Shown here: positions 9,331 through 18,518 of the stretch, one piece after another
Position numbering within the stretch: position 1 is the stretch's first letter
How the letters are laid out: each line of letters starts with the position of its first letter
Source of the DNA: Flavobacterium tiangeerense
Lineage (GTDB): Bacteria; Bacteroidota; Bacteroidia; Flavobacteriales; Flavobacteriaceae
NCBI RefSeq assembly: GCF_007830355.1
Contig: NZ_VLKO01000005.1
Coordinates: 1 to 64,000, forward strand
Reading direction: 5' to 3'
Length of the DNA stretch: 64,000 nucleotides
The notes under the pieces: generated by a model
The model's database searches: none
Told to the model about the DNA's origin: nothing
What the model saw: the letters and a program-made list of their open reading frames with translations, nothing else
Made by a program: the position numbers and the translations under genes

Positions 9331-10671
9331 TTATTTATTGGTTAATGTTTTTAGTTCTCCTTTTGCTTTAATTAATTGTATTTCGGCTAATTTATATTCT
9401 AATAGCGCTGTAGTGTAATTGTTTTGGGCAACAACAAGTTCACTTTCTGCTTCAAGTAGATCCGTTAAGGATGCTAGGCCTTGAGTATAGTTGTTGTTAG
9501 TATTGGTCAAGACTTCTTGCGCTAGTTTCGCGTTTTCTTTTTGATTGTTGATCGATACGATGCTATTCTCGATTTGTGTTCTAGCGTTGGTATATTGTAA
9601 ATCCAATGCTAGTTTCGTTTCTTCTAAATCAACTTTTATAGAAGCAAGTTTGTTATCAGCTTGGCTTACTCTTGATTTTGTTCCAAATCCCGAAAAGATT
9701 GGGATGCGTAAATTTAAGCCTACCGAAGCAAAATCAGACCAGTACACTCCATCTGATGGTTTCTTGAACCAAGGCATCTCTGGACCTTGACCGATGAAGT
9801 TATATCCTCCGGTAAGTGATAAACTTGGGTAGTAGGCAGCCTCTATAGATTTTTTTTGGTACTCCAATAATTGTTCGTTCTTTTTAAGCAATAAATATTC
9901 GGTTCTTGTTTTTGTATCTGGAGTCAGTGAAAGAACATTTGGAGTAATTTCGAATTCCGTTTCAGGAATAGAAATGCGAGTATCCATTGGTAAACCCATA
10001 AAAAATTTCAGTGCATTTTCTTGCAGTGTAACGGCATTTATGGTTTGCTGACGTAGTGTATTGATGTTTGAGATACGAACTAAAGTTCTGTCTAAGTCAA
10101 TTTTTTTGGCCAATCCGTTATCGTATTGTCCTTTTATGATGTCCTTAACTTTTGTGGTGTTTTTAAGGTTATTGTCTAGTACAGTTAAGTTTTGGCGTGT
10201 TACGTAAACTTGGTAGTACGCATTGGCTACACGCTCTATAACTTGCTCTTCAGTTAATTGTGCGTTTATTTGGTAAAACTCACGAGTTGATTTTGCCGCC
10301 TTCAAACCTATAAATACAGCTTGGTCGTATAAGGCTTGATTAAGGGAAATTCCTGCGGTTGAGCTCCATTTTTGACCAAAAGCAGCTTGAATTGTAGTTC
10401 CAGGTTGACCGAATCCAGCTCCGTCAATTACGGTAGTTTGTAAAATTGGGTTGTAATTTAAGCTACCATTTGCGGCAATTTGCGGCAAAGCCCTTGAACG
10501 AACTTCTTGAATTTCGTATTCTCCTTTTTCTACTTGTAATCTTGCCTTTTTTGCATCGGCTTTATTCTCCAATGCGTATACGATTGCGTCTTGTAAAGTA
10601 AGGCTTTTTATTTCTTGTGCATTGATGCTTAAAGAAAGCAGCACGGTCATTAGTATAATTGTTTTTCTCAT
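9331..10671 (-). CDS. TolC-family outer membrane efflux channel
   Basis: 446 residues with a signal peptide (MRKTIILMTVLLSLSINAQ) and two outer-membrane-efflux-protein repeats of long amphipathic helices separated near residue 230. The typical TolC features are visible: an early LTLQDAIVYALENKADAKKA helix, NLRIPIFSGFGTKSRV before the second strand region, and the final EAESELVVAQNNYTTALLEY helix. It forms the trimeric outer-membrane duct of the tripartite pump. It is separated from tetR by a single base and from the adaptor gene by 5 nt, so regulator and pump form one transcript. Confidence 0.92.
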   Translation of the reverse strand: MRKTIILMTVLLSLSINAQEIKSLTLQDAIVYALENKADAKKARLQVEKGEYEIQEVRSRALPQIAANGSLNYNPILQTTVIDGAGFGQPGTTIQAAFGQKWSSTAGISLNQALYDQAVFIGLKAAKSTREFYQINAQLTEEQVIERVANAYYQVYVTRQNLTVLDNNLKNTTKVKDIIKGQYDNGLAKKIDLDRTLVRISNINTLRQQTINAVTLQENALKFFMGLPMDTRISIPETEFEITPNVLSLTPDTKTRTEYLLLKKNEQLLEYQKKSIEAAYYPSLSLTGGYNFIGQGPEMPWFKKPSDGVYWSDFASVGLNLRIPIFSGFGTKSRVSQADNKLASIKVDLEETKLALDLQYTNARTQIENSIVSINNQKENAKLAQEVLTNTNNNYTQGLASLTDLLEAESELVVAQNNYTTALLEYKLAEIQLIKAKGELKTLTNK

Positions 10672-10672
10672 T

Positions 10673-11269
10673 TTATAAGCTTGATTTGATTAAATTTTTT
10701 TCTAATTCTAGTATGCCCTTGTCTGTTGCCATTGCTCTAGTATGGTATTGTAGTGCTTCCATTTCAAGCGCAAAGGCTTCTCGTTCTGACCTAATATTTT
10801 CGTTGATCGAAAAAATTAACATGTAATAAAACTTGACATATGCATCTACATTTAGGTCTTTGCGATATAAACCTTGGGCTATCCCTTTTTCGATATTTTT
10901 CCTAAAACAGGACTCGCACATTTCTACTTGATCAGATAACACTTTTTGGTACACCTCAGGGTAGTGCTTCTTTAATTGGTACACCGGTGAAGTATCAGTA
11001 GACTTAAACATGTTTTCAAACATCCGTCTGATTTCAAAATTCTCTTCAATGGCATTAAAATCTTGAGAGGTTATCGTGTTTATGATCGTGTTTACTTCAG
11101 TATGAATCACTTGAACACTTTCTTCTATGAGTAACTCTTTATTAGCAAAATACTTGTAAATTGTTTTTTTTGAAATACACATTTCGCCTGCAATATCATC
11201 CATAGTGATACTCTTGAAACCCAGTTTCAAAAACATTTCCTTAGCTTTAGATATGATTTTCTCTTTCAT
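10673..11269 (-). CDS. TetR/AcrR family repressor of the efflux operon and of yceI
   Basis: 198 residues. The N-terminal TetR helix-turn-helix (about 15-50, ITMDDIAGEMCISKKTIYKYF) is canonical, and the C-terminal two thirds form the helical ligand and dimer domain. It is the first gene of the efflux operon, so it probably represses its own transcript until a pump substrate binds. A 30-bp inverted repeat lies directly upstream of the -7 box at 11341-11348. The same repeat, in the same position, precedes yceI at 12041-12069, so I infer that both promoters are targets. The start ATG follows a short leader of about 70 nt. Confidence 0.9.
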   Translation of the reverse strand: MKEKIISKAKEMFLKLGFKSITMDDIAGEMCISKKTIYKYFANKELLIEESVQVIHTEVNTIINTITSQDFNAIEENFEIRRMFENMFKSTDTSPVYQLKKHYPEVYQKVLSDQVEMCESCFRKNIEKGIAQGLYRKDLNVDAYVKFYYMLIFSINENIRSEREAFALEMEALQYHTRAMATDKGILELEKNLIKSSL

Positions 11270-11340
11270 TTTAATTGTGCAATTATAGTTGGTTTTTTTT
11301 TTGGAGCTAATAGACGCTCAACGTCTGTTTAAATTCTATG

Positions 11341-11381
11341 CAAAGATACAGCGGAAACTTTAGAAACTAAATAAGTTTCCG
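11341..11381 (-). promoter_or_regulatory. TetR-operon promoter with 9-12-9 operator
   Basis: On the minus strand the -7 box TATCTTTG occupies 11348-11341. Three bases upstream begins a perfect inverted repeat, CGGAAACTT (11352-11360), 12-nt spacer, AAGTTTCCG (11373-11381), which covers the -33 region. The yceI promoter has the same arms, spacer length and distance, so this is a shared operator, most likely for the TetR protein encoded next to it. Confidence 0.8.
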
Positions 11382-11421
11382 TTTTATTAGTAATTATTTA
11401 ACGTTAGCTTTTCATTATTGA

Positions 11422-11943
11422 TTATACTGTAAATTCTAGATTGGCAATTAACTTAATATCCTGACCTAGAGCAAGTCCGCTTGCTTGTTGAAAGGAATTT
11501 TGCGTCAAGCCAAAATCTTTTCGATTGATATTGGCTGTGATCTCAAAAGCAGCTTTTTTGTTGCCATTGTAAGCGTTAATTCCAATAAATTCTGCGTCAA
11601 GTTCTACTGATTTGGTGATATTTTTAATGGTGAGATTTCCTTTTAAGAAATTGATATTAGGAGTAACTTTTTCAAATGAAGTAGATTTAAAACTAATTAA
11701 TGGATATTCCTTCACATTAAAGAAATCATTCATCTTTAAGTGATTGTCTATTTGTTCTAATGTAGCGTCTCTGCTATTTACATCAAGTGAAAAAGCGATT
11801 GATGCATCGGCTATTTCATTATTATCTATGTCAATATGACCGTCAAATTCATTGATGCTGCCCGCTAAATACGCAATGATAGAGTGTCTCATTTTAATAA
11901 GAACATCAGATTGATTCGAGTCAATGGTCCAAGTGGTTTTCAT
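11422..11943 (-). CDS. YceI family lipid-binding-like protein, cytoplasmic form
   Basis: 173 residues, one YceI domain (WTIDSNQSDVLIKMRHSI at the start, KEYPLISFKSTSF near 85, GNLTIKNITKSVELDAEFIG near 110, NRKDFGLTQN near 140). YceI proteins are lipocalin-like barrels that bind polyisoprenoids. Most are secreted, but this one has no signal peptide, so it should stay in the cytoplasm. It is transcribed alone from a promoter carrying the same operator as the efflux operon, which suggests induction by the same compound and a role in stress from a hydrophobic ligand. The next gene upstream, in the other direction, makes polyprenyl diphosphate. The ligand is not known. Confidence 0.88.
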   Translation of the reverse strand: MKTTWTIDSNQSDVLIKMRHSIIAYLAGSINEFDGHIDIDNNEIADASIAFSLDVNSRDATLEQIDNHLKMNDFFNVKEYPLISFKSTSFEKVTPNINFLKGNLTIKNITKSVELDAEFIGINAYNGNKKAAFEITANINRKDFGLTQNSFQQASGLALGQDIKLIANLEFTV

Positions 11944-12029
11944 AAGGATTTGAATATTTTAAATTAGAAAAGAAAGCAACAATGTTTTCAATTGGGAAAG
12001 TAGATAACTGAAGCAGTCAATTTCGAGTG

Positions 12030-12069
12030 CAAATGTAAGACGGAAACTTTAAATACCAAATAAGTTTCC
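12030..12069 (-). promoter_or_regulatory. yceI promoter with second copy of the TetR-type operator
   Basis: Minus-strand -7 box TACATTTG at 12037-12030. Three bases upstream is CGGAAACTT (12041-12049), a 12-nt spacer and AAGTTTCC (12062-12069). Arms, spacer length and distance to the -7 box equal those of the tetR promoter; only the outermost base of the far arm differs. Confidence 0.8.
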
Positions 12070-12213
12070 TGAGTATTTAGATTTATTTAACGTTTGAGTA
12101 ACTTTAACATTTTAGCTAGTTTGAAGTTTTTTGAGTTTCTTTGCGAATATAAAGTTCAAAAGTTGGGATATTTTGTATTCCTTTTTTAATTTTAAACGCT
12201 AAACAAAACAACA

Positions 12214-13188
12214 ATGCACAATATCGTTCAATATCAAGAGTTCCTTTCTGCTTATTTGCAATCTCAATATGAAACCAAAGAACCAAGGAATTTGTATGAG
12301 CCTATTCATTATATTTTAGATTTAGGTGGTAAAAGAATGCGCCCAGTATTGACTTTAATGAGTGCTGAGGTTTTTGATGCCGATTATAAAAAAGCACTTC
12401 CAGCAGCCTTAGCGGTTGAGGTTTTTCATAATTTCTCTCTGGTGCATGATGATATTATGGATGATGCTCCTTTGCGTAGAGGTCATGAAACGGTGCATGA
12501 AAAATGGAATATTAATACTGGTATCTTGTCTGGTGATGCAATGTTAATTCTTGCCTATCAGTATTTTGAGCAATACGAGCCGTTGATTTTTAGAGATTTA
12601 GCCAAGTTATTTAGCAAAACAGCTCTTGAAGTTTGCGAAGGGCAACAATGGGATGTTGATTTTGAAGATCGTACAGATGTTACCATTCCTGAATATTTAA
12701 AAATGATTCAGTATAAAACAGCTGTTTTAGTGGCAGCAGCCATGAAAATGGGAGCAATTATTGCCGAAACTTCAGTTGAAAATGCAAATTTAATTTATGA
12801 TTTTGGTCTTAATTTAGGATTGGCTTTCCAATTGCAAGATGACTTTTTAGACGCTTTTGGAAACCCAGAAACTTTTGGAAAACAAGTTGGCGGAGATATC
12901 ATTGAAAACAAAAAAACCTATTTATACCTTAAAGCAGTTGCTTTTTCAAATGAAAAAGAAGCTGAGGAGCTGAAAAGCTTGTTTTCTATTCAACCGGAAG
13001 ATAATACCGATAAGATAGAACGCGTTAAGGCACTTTTTAATAGTTCAGGTGCGTCCAAAGCTACTCAGGATGCGATACAAGAATTTACGTTTAAGGCGTT
13101 CCAAACTCTTGATAAAATGAACATCAATATTGAGAAAAAGGAAATGCTGAAAGCTTTTGGTGAAAACCTGATGGGTAGAAAGGTTTAA
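12214..13188 (+). CDS. Trans-polyprenyl diphosphate synthase
   Basis: 324 residues. Both aspartate-rich motifs are intact: DDIMDD (79-84) within VHDDIMDDAPLRRG, and DDFLD (209-213) within FQLQDDFLDAFG. LGGKRMRP near 38 binds isopentenyl diphosphate. The enzyme condenses allylic diphosphates with IPP to make isoprenoid chains for quinones, carotenoids or undecaprenyl precursors. Phe74, five residues before the first motif, is the kind of bulky residue that limits chain length in short-chain enzymes, so a C15-C20 product is more likely than a long chain; this is inference. The gene is divergent from yceI and is followed by a small unknown gene. Confidence 0.9.
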   Translation: MHNIVQYQEFLSAYLQSQYETKEPRNLYEPIHYILDLGGKRMRPVLTLMSAEVFDADYKKALPAALAVEVFHNFSLVHDDIMDDAPLRRGHETVHEKWNINTGILSGDAMLILAYQYFEQYEPLIFRDLAKLFSKTALEVCEGQQWDVDFEDRTDVTIPEYLKMIQYKTAVLVAAAMKMGAIIAETSVENANLIYDFGLNLGLAFQLQDDFLDAFGNPETFGKQVGGDIIENKKTYLYLKAVAFSNEKEAEELKSLFSIQPEDNTDKIERVKALFNSSGASKATQDAIQEFTFKAFQTLDKMNINIEKKEMLKAFGENLMGRKV

Positions 13189-13224
13189 AAAACCAACGAC
13201 AATAGCGAATCAAAATTTAAAAAA

Positions 13225-13232
13225 TACTTTTG
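13225..13232 (+). promoter_or_regulatory. -7 promoter element TACTTTTG
   Basis: Matches the Bacteroidota TAnnTTTG element and lies 22 bases before the TTG proposed as start of the 134-residue gene. Confidence 0.5.
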
Positions 13233-13253
13233 AAAAATTGACTTTAAGTTTGG

Positions 13254-13658
13254 TTGACTAGGATTAATACTGATTTTAAAATTGACATTGAAATTTTTAA
13301 ATATATGTTTGTAGCCCCTAAAAACACCGATTTACTACTTTCTGAAGCAGAAGGAGATAACTTGTATTTAAAGTTAATTGAACAAATGAATAAGGATTTC
13401 AATTTAGCAAATGAAGCGGTTGATTTTCCTTTGAGTATTTCTCCTAATGAATTAAAGCTGGAATTGCATGAAAAAATCTACCGACTCATTCAATACAAGT
13501 TTGCTGAATACCTCAATTTACTTTATATAATTGATGTTTCTGAAGAAGAAATAAAAAAATTAGATGGATCTGATTTGGTAATCCTAGCAGAACAAGTTGC
13601 TTTCTTAATTCTAAAAAGAGAATGGCAAAAAGTATGGTTTAAAAACAAATACAAATAA
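13254..13658 (+). CDS. Small conserved-looking cytoplasmic protein, function unknown
   Basis: 134 residues from a TTG start; an in-frame ATG at 13305 would give a protein 17 residues shorter (MFVAPKNTD). I kept the TTG because a -7 element ends 22 nt before it and the extra residues (TRINTDFKIDIEIFKY) continue the same helical, charged composition. There is no signal peptide, membrane segment or recognisable motif. The sequence is mostly helical with acidic patches (VSEEEIKKLDGSDLVILAEQ) and ends in a basic, Trp-containing tail (KREWQKVWFKNKYK). It follows the polyprenyl synthase by 65 nt on the same strand but seems to have its own promoter. I do not recognise the family. Confidence 0.6.
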   Translation: MTRINTDFKIDIEIFKYMFVAPKNTDLLLSEAEGDNLYLKLIEQMNKDFNLANEAVDFPLSISPNELKLELHEKIYRLIQYKFAEYLNLLYIIDVSEEEIKKLDGSDLVILAEQVAFLILKREWQKVWFKNKYK

Positions 13659-13686
13659 AGCTTTTACAGCAACTGTTTAAGCAAAA

Positions 13687-14223
13687 CTAAAAATACAACC
13701 TTACAAAAGGCATAAAACGGCTTCCGTAAATATTGTTTTCATCATCTATCACATTATACCGAACTCCAATAGTTGCAAATCCAGAGCGATAACCCGCTCC
13801 CAAGAATAGACCCGTGTTCCAGAAACTTTGAGAATTACTGTTAGATCCGTCTAAATTAACGTTTACTCTGAGTTGTTCTAATTCTGCTGATAATTGAATT
13901 TCCGGTAAAGGATTTAAAAGCCCAATAACACTCCCGCCATACAAGTGTGAGGCAAAGCTATTTTGTTGTTTTAAGTATTTATACTGCAAGCCAACTCCTA
14001 TAGAACCATATTCATTTACATTGTAAATGGCACTTGGAGCTAAAGAGATATCAGTATACCCTGACCCAAAGCCAAGACCTATGCCGCCGCCAAATTGTAC
14101 TTTATCCCAAAATTGTTGCTCTTTTGGAGTAGATGTATTGTCTTGCTGTGCCTTCACTTCATTAAAAAAAAACAAGACAAACAAGACAAAAAGGGTTCTA
14201 AAACGATTGAAAAAACATTTCAT
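13687..14223 (-). CDS. Outer membrane beta-barrel-like secreted protein, unknown function
   Basis: 178 residues. A signal peptide (about 1-25, ending EVKAQ) is followed by alternating beta strands: FGGGIGLGFGSGYTDISLAP, YGSIGVGLQYKYLKQQ, HLYGGSVIGLLNP, FWNTGLFLGAGYRSG and ATIGVRYNVI, ending in FMPFVRLYF. The aromatic last strand is typical of outer-membrane barrels, and the size suits an eight-stranded barrel. The gene runs convergently with the 134-residue gene and divergently from the 2-oxoglutarate dehydrogenase gene, 125 nt away. Some databases give such neighbours the name alpha-ketoglutarate decarboxylase by mistaken transfer; nothing in the sequence supports an enzyme. Confidence 0.7.
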   Translation of the reverse strand: MKCFFNRFRTLFVLFVLFFFNEVKAQQDNTSTPKEQQFWDKVQFGGGIGLGFGSGYTDISLAPSAIYNVNEYGSIGVGLQYKYLKQQNSFASHLYGGSVIGLLNPLPEIQLSAELEQLRVNVNLDGSNSNSQSFWNTGLFLGAGYRSGFATIGVRYNVIDDENNIYGSRFMPFVRLYF

Positions 14224-14301
14224 AGCTATAAGTTTTTAGTTTTTTAACAATATTCAACGTAAAAGTATCTTAAAATAAATTATAAATTTATTGTATTATC
14301 G

Positions 14302-14309
14302 TACTTTTG
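14302..14309 (+). promoter_or_regulatory. sucA promoter -7 element TACTTTTG
   Basis: TAnnTTTG element 39 bases before the ATG at 14349. The longest reading frame would start with a TTG inside this element (14307), so that upstream start is rejected. Confidence 0.65.
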
Positions 14310-14348
14310 CCAAACTATTTTAACAAAAAAGTATATTCACTACATATT

Positions 14349-17120
14349 ATGGATAGGTTTTCATTTTTAAACGCAGCACACACCGAATTTTTTGCACAGT
14401 TATACGATCAATATTTAGAGAATCCAGATAGCGTTGAGCCAAGTTGGAGAAGTTTTTTTCAAGGTTTTGACTTTGGGATGACGACTTACAATGAGGAAAA
14501 TCCAGTAGCACAATTGGCAAATTTTGCCTCTACCAATACTGATGTAAGTCTGGTTTCTGATAAACTCCAAAAAGAATTTAATGTTCTTAAGCTAATCGAT
14601 GGGTATCGTACACGAGGACATTTGTTTACAAAAACAAATCCTGTTAGAGCAAGACGTACCGTATCTCCTACACTTGATATTGTTAATTTTGGTTTGTCAT
14701 CATCAGATTTGAATACTGTTTTTGATGCTGCAAAAGCGATAAATATCCAACCGTGTACACTTCAAGAAATTATTACACATTTAGATACAATATATTGTCA
14801 GCACATCGGTATTGAGTATATGTATATTCGTAAACCTGAAGTGGTAGAGTGGATCCAGAAAAAACTTGGGGTAAATGACAATCAACCTAAGTTTTCTAAC
14901 GATGAGAAAAAAGCAATTTTAAATAAACTGAATCAAGCAGTGTCTTTTGAAAACTTTTTGCATACCAAATATGTGGGTCAAAAACGTTTTTCATTAGAAG
15001 GTGGTGAGTCAATCATACCAGCACTTGATGCGCTTATTGAGAAAGCAGCAGAGAAAGGTGTAGAGCAATTTGTAATGGGGATGGCCCACCGTGGTCGTCT
15101 TAATGTTTTGGCTAATATTTTTGGTAAATCAACCCAAGATATTTTTGGTGAATTTGATGGTAAAGATTATGATCAGGAGTACTTTGATGGAGATGTAAAA
15201 TACCATTTAGGTTTAACGGCTGATAAAGTAACAAGTACTGGCAAAAAAATAAATATTAATTTGGCGCCAAATCCTTCGCATCTTGAGACGGTAGGAGCAG
15301 TTATTGAAGGTATTACACGTGCCAAACAAGATAAATATTTTCCAGACGATTTCTCTAAAGTTTTACCTATTGCAGTTCATGGTGATGCTGCCATTGCAGG
15401 ACAAGGAATTTTGTATGAAATTGTTCAAATGGCGCAGCTTGATGGGTATAAAACAGGCGGTACCATTCACATTGTGATCAACAATCAAGTAGGTTTTACA
15501 ACAAACTATCTTGATGCCCGTTCTTCTACGTATTGTACCGATGTTGCAAAGGTTACACTCTCGCCAGTATTGCATGTAAACGCTGATGATGCAGAGTCTG
15601 TAGTACACGCTATGCAGTTTGCATTAGATTTCCGTATGCAATTTGGGTGTGATGTATTTATTGATTTATTAGGATATAGAAAATACGGTCATAATGAAGG
15701 TGACGAACCTCGTTTTACACAACCCGTTTTATATAAAATTATTGCAAAGCACAAAAACCCAAGAGATTTGTATACTGAAAAGTTACTTTCTGAAGGGGTT
15801 ATAAACGCTGATTTAGTTAAAACTTTAGAGAAAGAATACAAAGACGATCTGGATCAAAACTTAGAGGCTTCCCGTAAAAAAGATTTAACAATCATCACTC
15901 CGTTCATGCAAAACGAATGGGATGGATTCAAGCAAGTGTCAAATGATGTGATGCTTCAAAAAGTAGATACCAAGGTTGATAAAGCAACTTTAGATTCTAT
16001 TATTTCAACCGTATCAAGTTTACCAACAGACAAGAAATTCCTTAATAAAATCACAAAAATTGTTACCGATAGAAAAACAGTCTATGATAACAATACTATT
16101 GACTGGGGAACTGCAGAAACACTTGCTTATGGATCATTATTGACAGAAGGTTATGATGTTCGAATTTCAGGACAAGATGTTGAGCGTGGTACTTTTTCAC
16201 ACCGTCACGCAGTAGTAAAAGTTGAGGACTCAGAGGAAGAAGTAGTATTATTGGATCACATCCAAAACAAAAAAGGAAAATTCCGTATTTTCAATTCATT
16301 ACTTTCAGAGTACGGCGTACTTGGTTTTGATTACGGGTATGCACTAGCAAATCCAAATGCACTTACCATTTGGGAAGCACAATTTGGGGATTTCTCCAAT
16401 GGAGCTCAAATCATGATTGACCAATACATTTCATGTGGCGAAGACAAATGGAACAACCAGAACGGTATTGTTTTATTGTTGCCTCATGGGTATGAAGGAC
16501 AAGGAGCAGAGCACTCATCGGCAAGAATGGAACGATATTTACAACTTTGTGCACGTCACAACATGTACGTTGCCGATTGTACTACGCCAGCCAACTTTTT
16601 TCACTTGTTGAGAAGACAAATGAAAACCAATTTCCGTAAGCCGCTAGTTGTGTTTTCACCAAAAAGTTTATTGCGTGATCCAAGATGTGTTTCTACAGTT
16701 GAGGAATTAGCCAATGGAGAATTTCAAGAAACTATAGATGACGCTACAGTAAACAAAGCAGAGGTAAAAACCCTAGTATTCTGTACGGGTAAATTTTACT
16801 ATGATATTGTAGCCGAAAGAACCAACAACGGTCGTAATGACGTTGCAGTAGTTCGTGTGGAGCAATTGTTTCCACTACCGGTTGAACAACTTAAAGCGAT
16901 AATTGCACAGTATCCAAATGCAGATGATTATGTTTGGGCGCAAGAAGAGCCAAAAAACATGGGAGCTTATAGTTATATGTTGATGAATTTTGATTTGGTA
17001 AAATGGAGATTAGCATCTCTAAAAGCCTATGCAGCACCAGCAGCAGGAAGTTACACTAGAGCAAAAAGACGTCACGCTGATGCAATTAGAATGGTATTTG
17101 ACAAAAATTTATTTAGATAA
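14349..17120 (+). CDS. sucA: 2-oxoglutarate dehydrogenase E1 component
   Basis: 923 residues from the ATG at 14349, which begins MDRFSFLNAAHTEFFAQLYD, the normal start of the family. It contains the short E1 N-terminal segment, the TPP-binding half (VMGMAHRGRLNVL near 255, VHGDAAIAGQG near 350, HIVINNQVGFTT near 380), the transketolase-like pyrimidine domain (ISGQDVERGTFSHRHAVV near 610) and the C-terminal domain with PHGYEGQGAEHSSARMERYL near 720. It decarboxylates 2-oxoglutarate and transfers the succinyl group to E2 in the citric acid cycle. sucB follows by 83 nt, separated by an AT-rich inverted repeat and its own possible promoter. E3 is not in the window. Confidence 0.96.
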   Translation: MDRFSFLNAAHTEFFAQLYDQYLENPDSVEPSWRSFFQGFDFGMTTYNEENPVAQLANFASTNTDVSLVSDKLQKEFNVLKLIDGYRTRGHLFTKTNPVRARRTVSPTLDIVNFGLSSSDLNTVFDAAKAINIQPCTLQEIITHLDTIYCQHIGIEYMYIRKPEVVEWIQKKLGVNDNQPKFSNDEKKAILNKLNQAVSFENFLHTKYVGQKRFSLEGGESIIPALDALIEKAAEKGVEQFVMGMAHRGRLNVLANIFGKSTQDIFGEFDGKDYDQEYFDGDVKYHLGLTADKVTSTGKKININLAPNPSHLETVGAVIEGITRAKQDKYFPDDFSKVLPIAVHGDAAIAGQGILYEIVQMAQLDGYKTGGTIHIVINNQVGFTTNYLDARSSTYCTDVAKVTLSPVLHVNADDAESVVHAMQFALDFRMQFGCDVFIDLLGYRKYGHNEGDEPRFTQPVLYKIIAKHKNPRDLYTEKLLSEGVINADLVKTLEKEYKDDLDQNLEASRKKDLTIITPFMQNEWDGFKQVSNDVMLQKVDTKVDKATLDSIISTVSSLPTDKKFLNKITKIVTDRKTVYDNNTIDWGTAETLAYGSLLTEGYDVRISGQDVERGTFSHRHAVVKVEDSEEEVVLLDHIQNKKGKFRIFNSLLSEYGVLGFDYGYALANPNALTIWEAQFGDFSNGAQIMIDQYISCGEDKWNNQNGIVLLLPHGYEGQGAEHSSARMERYLQLCARHNMYVADCTTPANFFHLLRRQMKTNFRKPLVVFSPKSLLRDPRCVSTVEELANGEFQETIDDATVNKAEVKTLVFCTGKFYYDIVAERTNNGRNDVAVVRVEQLFPLPVEQLKAIIAQYPNADDYVWAQEEPKNMGAYSYMLMNFDLVKWRLASLKAYAAPAAGSYTRAKRRHADAIRMVFDKNLFR

Positions 17121-17203
17121 AAAATAGTTTAAAGTTTAAGGTTTAAAGCTACTTTTGGGTGACTTTGAACTTTAAACAATTCACACCTTAAACAATAACA
17201 AAG
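17121..17203 (+). promoter_or_regulatory. sucA-sucB intergenic region with AT-rich inverted repeats and a -7 element
   Basis: Contains GTTTAAAGTT (17127-17136) and its exact complement AACTTTAAAC (17168-17177), and a TACTTTTG element at 17150-17157. This suggests that sucB can also be transcribed alone. Confidence 0.45.
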
Positions 17204-18439
17204 ATGATTTTAGAAATGAAAGTCCCTTCGCCAGGGGAATCTATAAAAGAAGTTGAAATTGCAACTTGGTTAGTAAAAGATGGAGATTATGTAGAAAAAG
17301 ATCAAGCAATTGCTGAAGTTGATTCAGACAAAGCAACACTTGAATTGCCAGCTGAAGCTAGCGGAATCATTACATTAAAAGCAGAAGAAGGTGATGCTGT
17401 AGCAGTAGGAGCAGTAGTTTGTTTGATTGATACAAGTGCTGCAAAACCATCAGGCGATGCACCAGCGGCAGCAGTTGATCCCGAGACTTCGGGACCAAAA
17501 GCAGTTGTAGAAACTGTAGCTCCAAAAGCGGCACCAGTGGCACAAACACCACCATCAGCAGCTGAAGGACATGCATCTCCAGCAGCAAGAAAAATATTAG
17601 ACGAAAAAAATATAGCGCCAACCACTGTCTCTGGTACAGGTAAAGGCGGAAGAATTACAAAAGAAGATGCTGTAAATGCAGTGCCATCAATGGGAACTCC
17701 TACTGGAGGATCTAGAGGTACAGAGCGTACAAAGTTGTCTATGTTGCGTCGTAAAGTGGCTGAAAGATTAGTTGCCGCTAAAAACGAAACAGCCATGTTA
17801 ACTACTTTTAATGAAGTAAACATGACACCGATCAACTTGATTCGTAATGAATATAAAGACGCTTTCAAAGCTAAACATGGTGGGGTAGGATTAGGTTACA
17901 TGTCATTTTTTACAAAAGCAGTAACAAGAGCATTACAATTATATCCAGACGTTAACTCTATGATGGATGGCGATCATAAAATAGCTTTTGATTTTTGCGA
18001 TATTTCAATTGCAGTTTCTGGACCAAAAGGATTAATGGTTCCTGTGGTTCGTAATGCAGAGAACTTGACTTTCCGTGGAGTTGAAGCTGATATTAAAAGA
18101 TTAGCAATCAAAGCGCGTGATGGTCAAATTACAGTAGATGATATGACTGGTGGAACATTTACAATCACTAATGGTGGTGTATTTGGTTCTATGTTGTCAA
18201 CTCCAATTATCAACCCACCACAATCAGGGATTCTAGGAATGCACAACATTATTGAGCGTCCAATTGCTGTAAATGGTAAAGTTGAAATTCACCCAATGAT
18301 GTATGTGGCACTTTCTTATGACCACAGAATTATTGATGGTCGTGAGTCTGTTGGTTTCTTAGTAGCAGTAAAAGAAGCTTTAGAAAACCCAATGGAATTA
18401 TTGATGGATAACAATCCTAAAAAAGCATTGGAATTGTAA
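17204..18439 (+). CDS. sucB: Dihydrolipoamide succinyltransferase (2-oxoglutarate dehydrogenase E2)
   Basis: 411 residues. There is one lipoyl domain (about 1-75) with lipoyl-Lys43 in [10 protein letters not shown], an Ala/Pro-rich linker (about 78-120), a peripheral-subunit-binding domain (about 120-157, [14 protein letters not shown] and [10 protein letters not shown]), and a catalytic acyltransferase domain (about 185-411) with His374 in [11 protein letters not shown]. It accepts the succinyl group from SucA and passes it to CoA. One lipoyl domain is normal for bacterial SucB. The gene follows sucA and ends at a strong terminator (18471-18503). The start ATG opens [13 protein letters not shown], which is typical. 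Confidence 0.96.
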   Translation: MILEMKVPSPGESIKEVEIATWLVKDGDYVEKDQAIAEVDSDKATLELPAEASGIITLKAEEGDAVAVGAVVCLIDTSAAKPSGDAPAAAVDPETSGPKAVVETVAPKAAPVAQTPPSAAEGHASPAARKILDEKNIAPTTVSGTGKGGRITKEDAVNAVPSMGTPTGGSRGTERTKLSMLRRKVAERLVAAKNETAMLTTFNEVNMTPINLIRNEYKDAFKAKHGGVGLGYMSFFTKAVTRALQLYPDVNSMMDGDHKIAFDFCDISIAVSGPKGLMVPVVRNAENLTFRGVEADIKRLAIKARDGQITVDDMTGGTFTITNGGVFGSMLSTPIINPPQSGILGMHNIIERPIAVNGKVEIHPMMYVALSYDHRIIDGRESVGFLVAVKEALENPMELLMDNNPKKALEL

Positions 18440-18470
18440 TTACAAAGAATACAATTTTTCGAAATAAAAG

Positions 18471-18503
18471 AAAAACCCGACTTGTACTCAAGTCGGGTTT
18501 TTT
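18471..18503 (+). terminator. Terminator of the sucAB unit
   Basis: Perfect stem AAAAACCCGACTTG / CAAGTCGGGTTTTT with a 4-nt loop TACT and a T run; on the minus strand it can also end the convergent gene at 18519. Confidence 0.9.
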
Positions 18504-18518
18504 GATGGGGTATATTAT

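Noticed and set aside
13687..14223. Alpha-ketoglutarate decarboxylase annotation
   Set aside because: The sequence is a short secreted beta-barrel-like protein; the enzyme name would come only from its neighbour.
14307..14348. Upstream TTG start for sucA
   Set aside because: The TTG lies inside a TACTTTTG promoter box, and the ATG at 14349 gives the normal family start.
17302..17868. Minus-strand 188-codon frame inside sucB
   Set aside because: Antisense shadow of the Ala/Pro-rich linker and catalytic domain of a certain gene.
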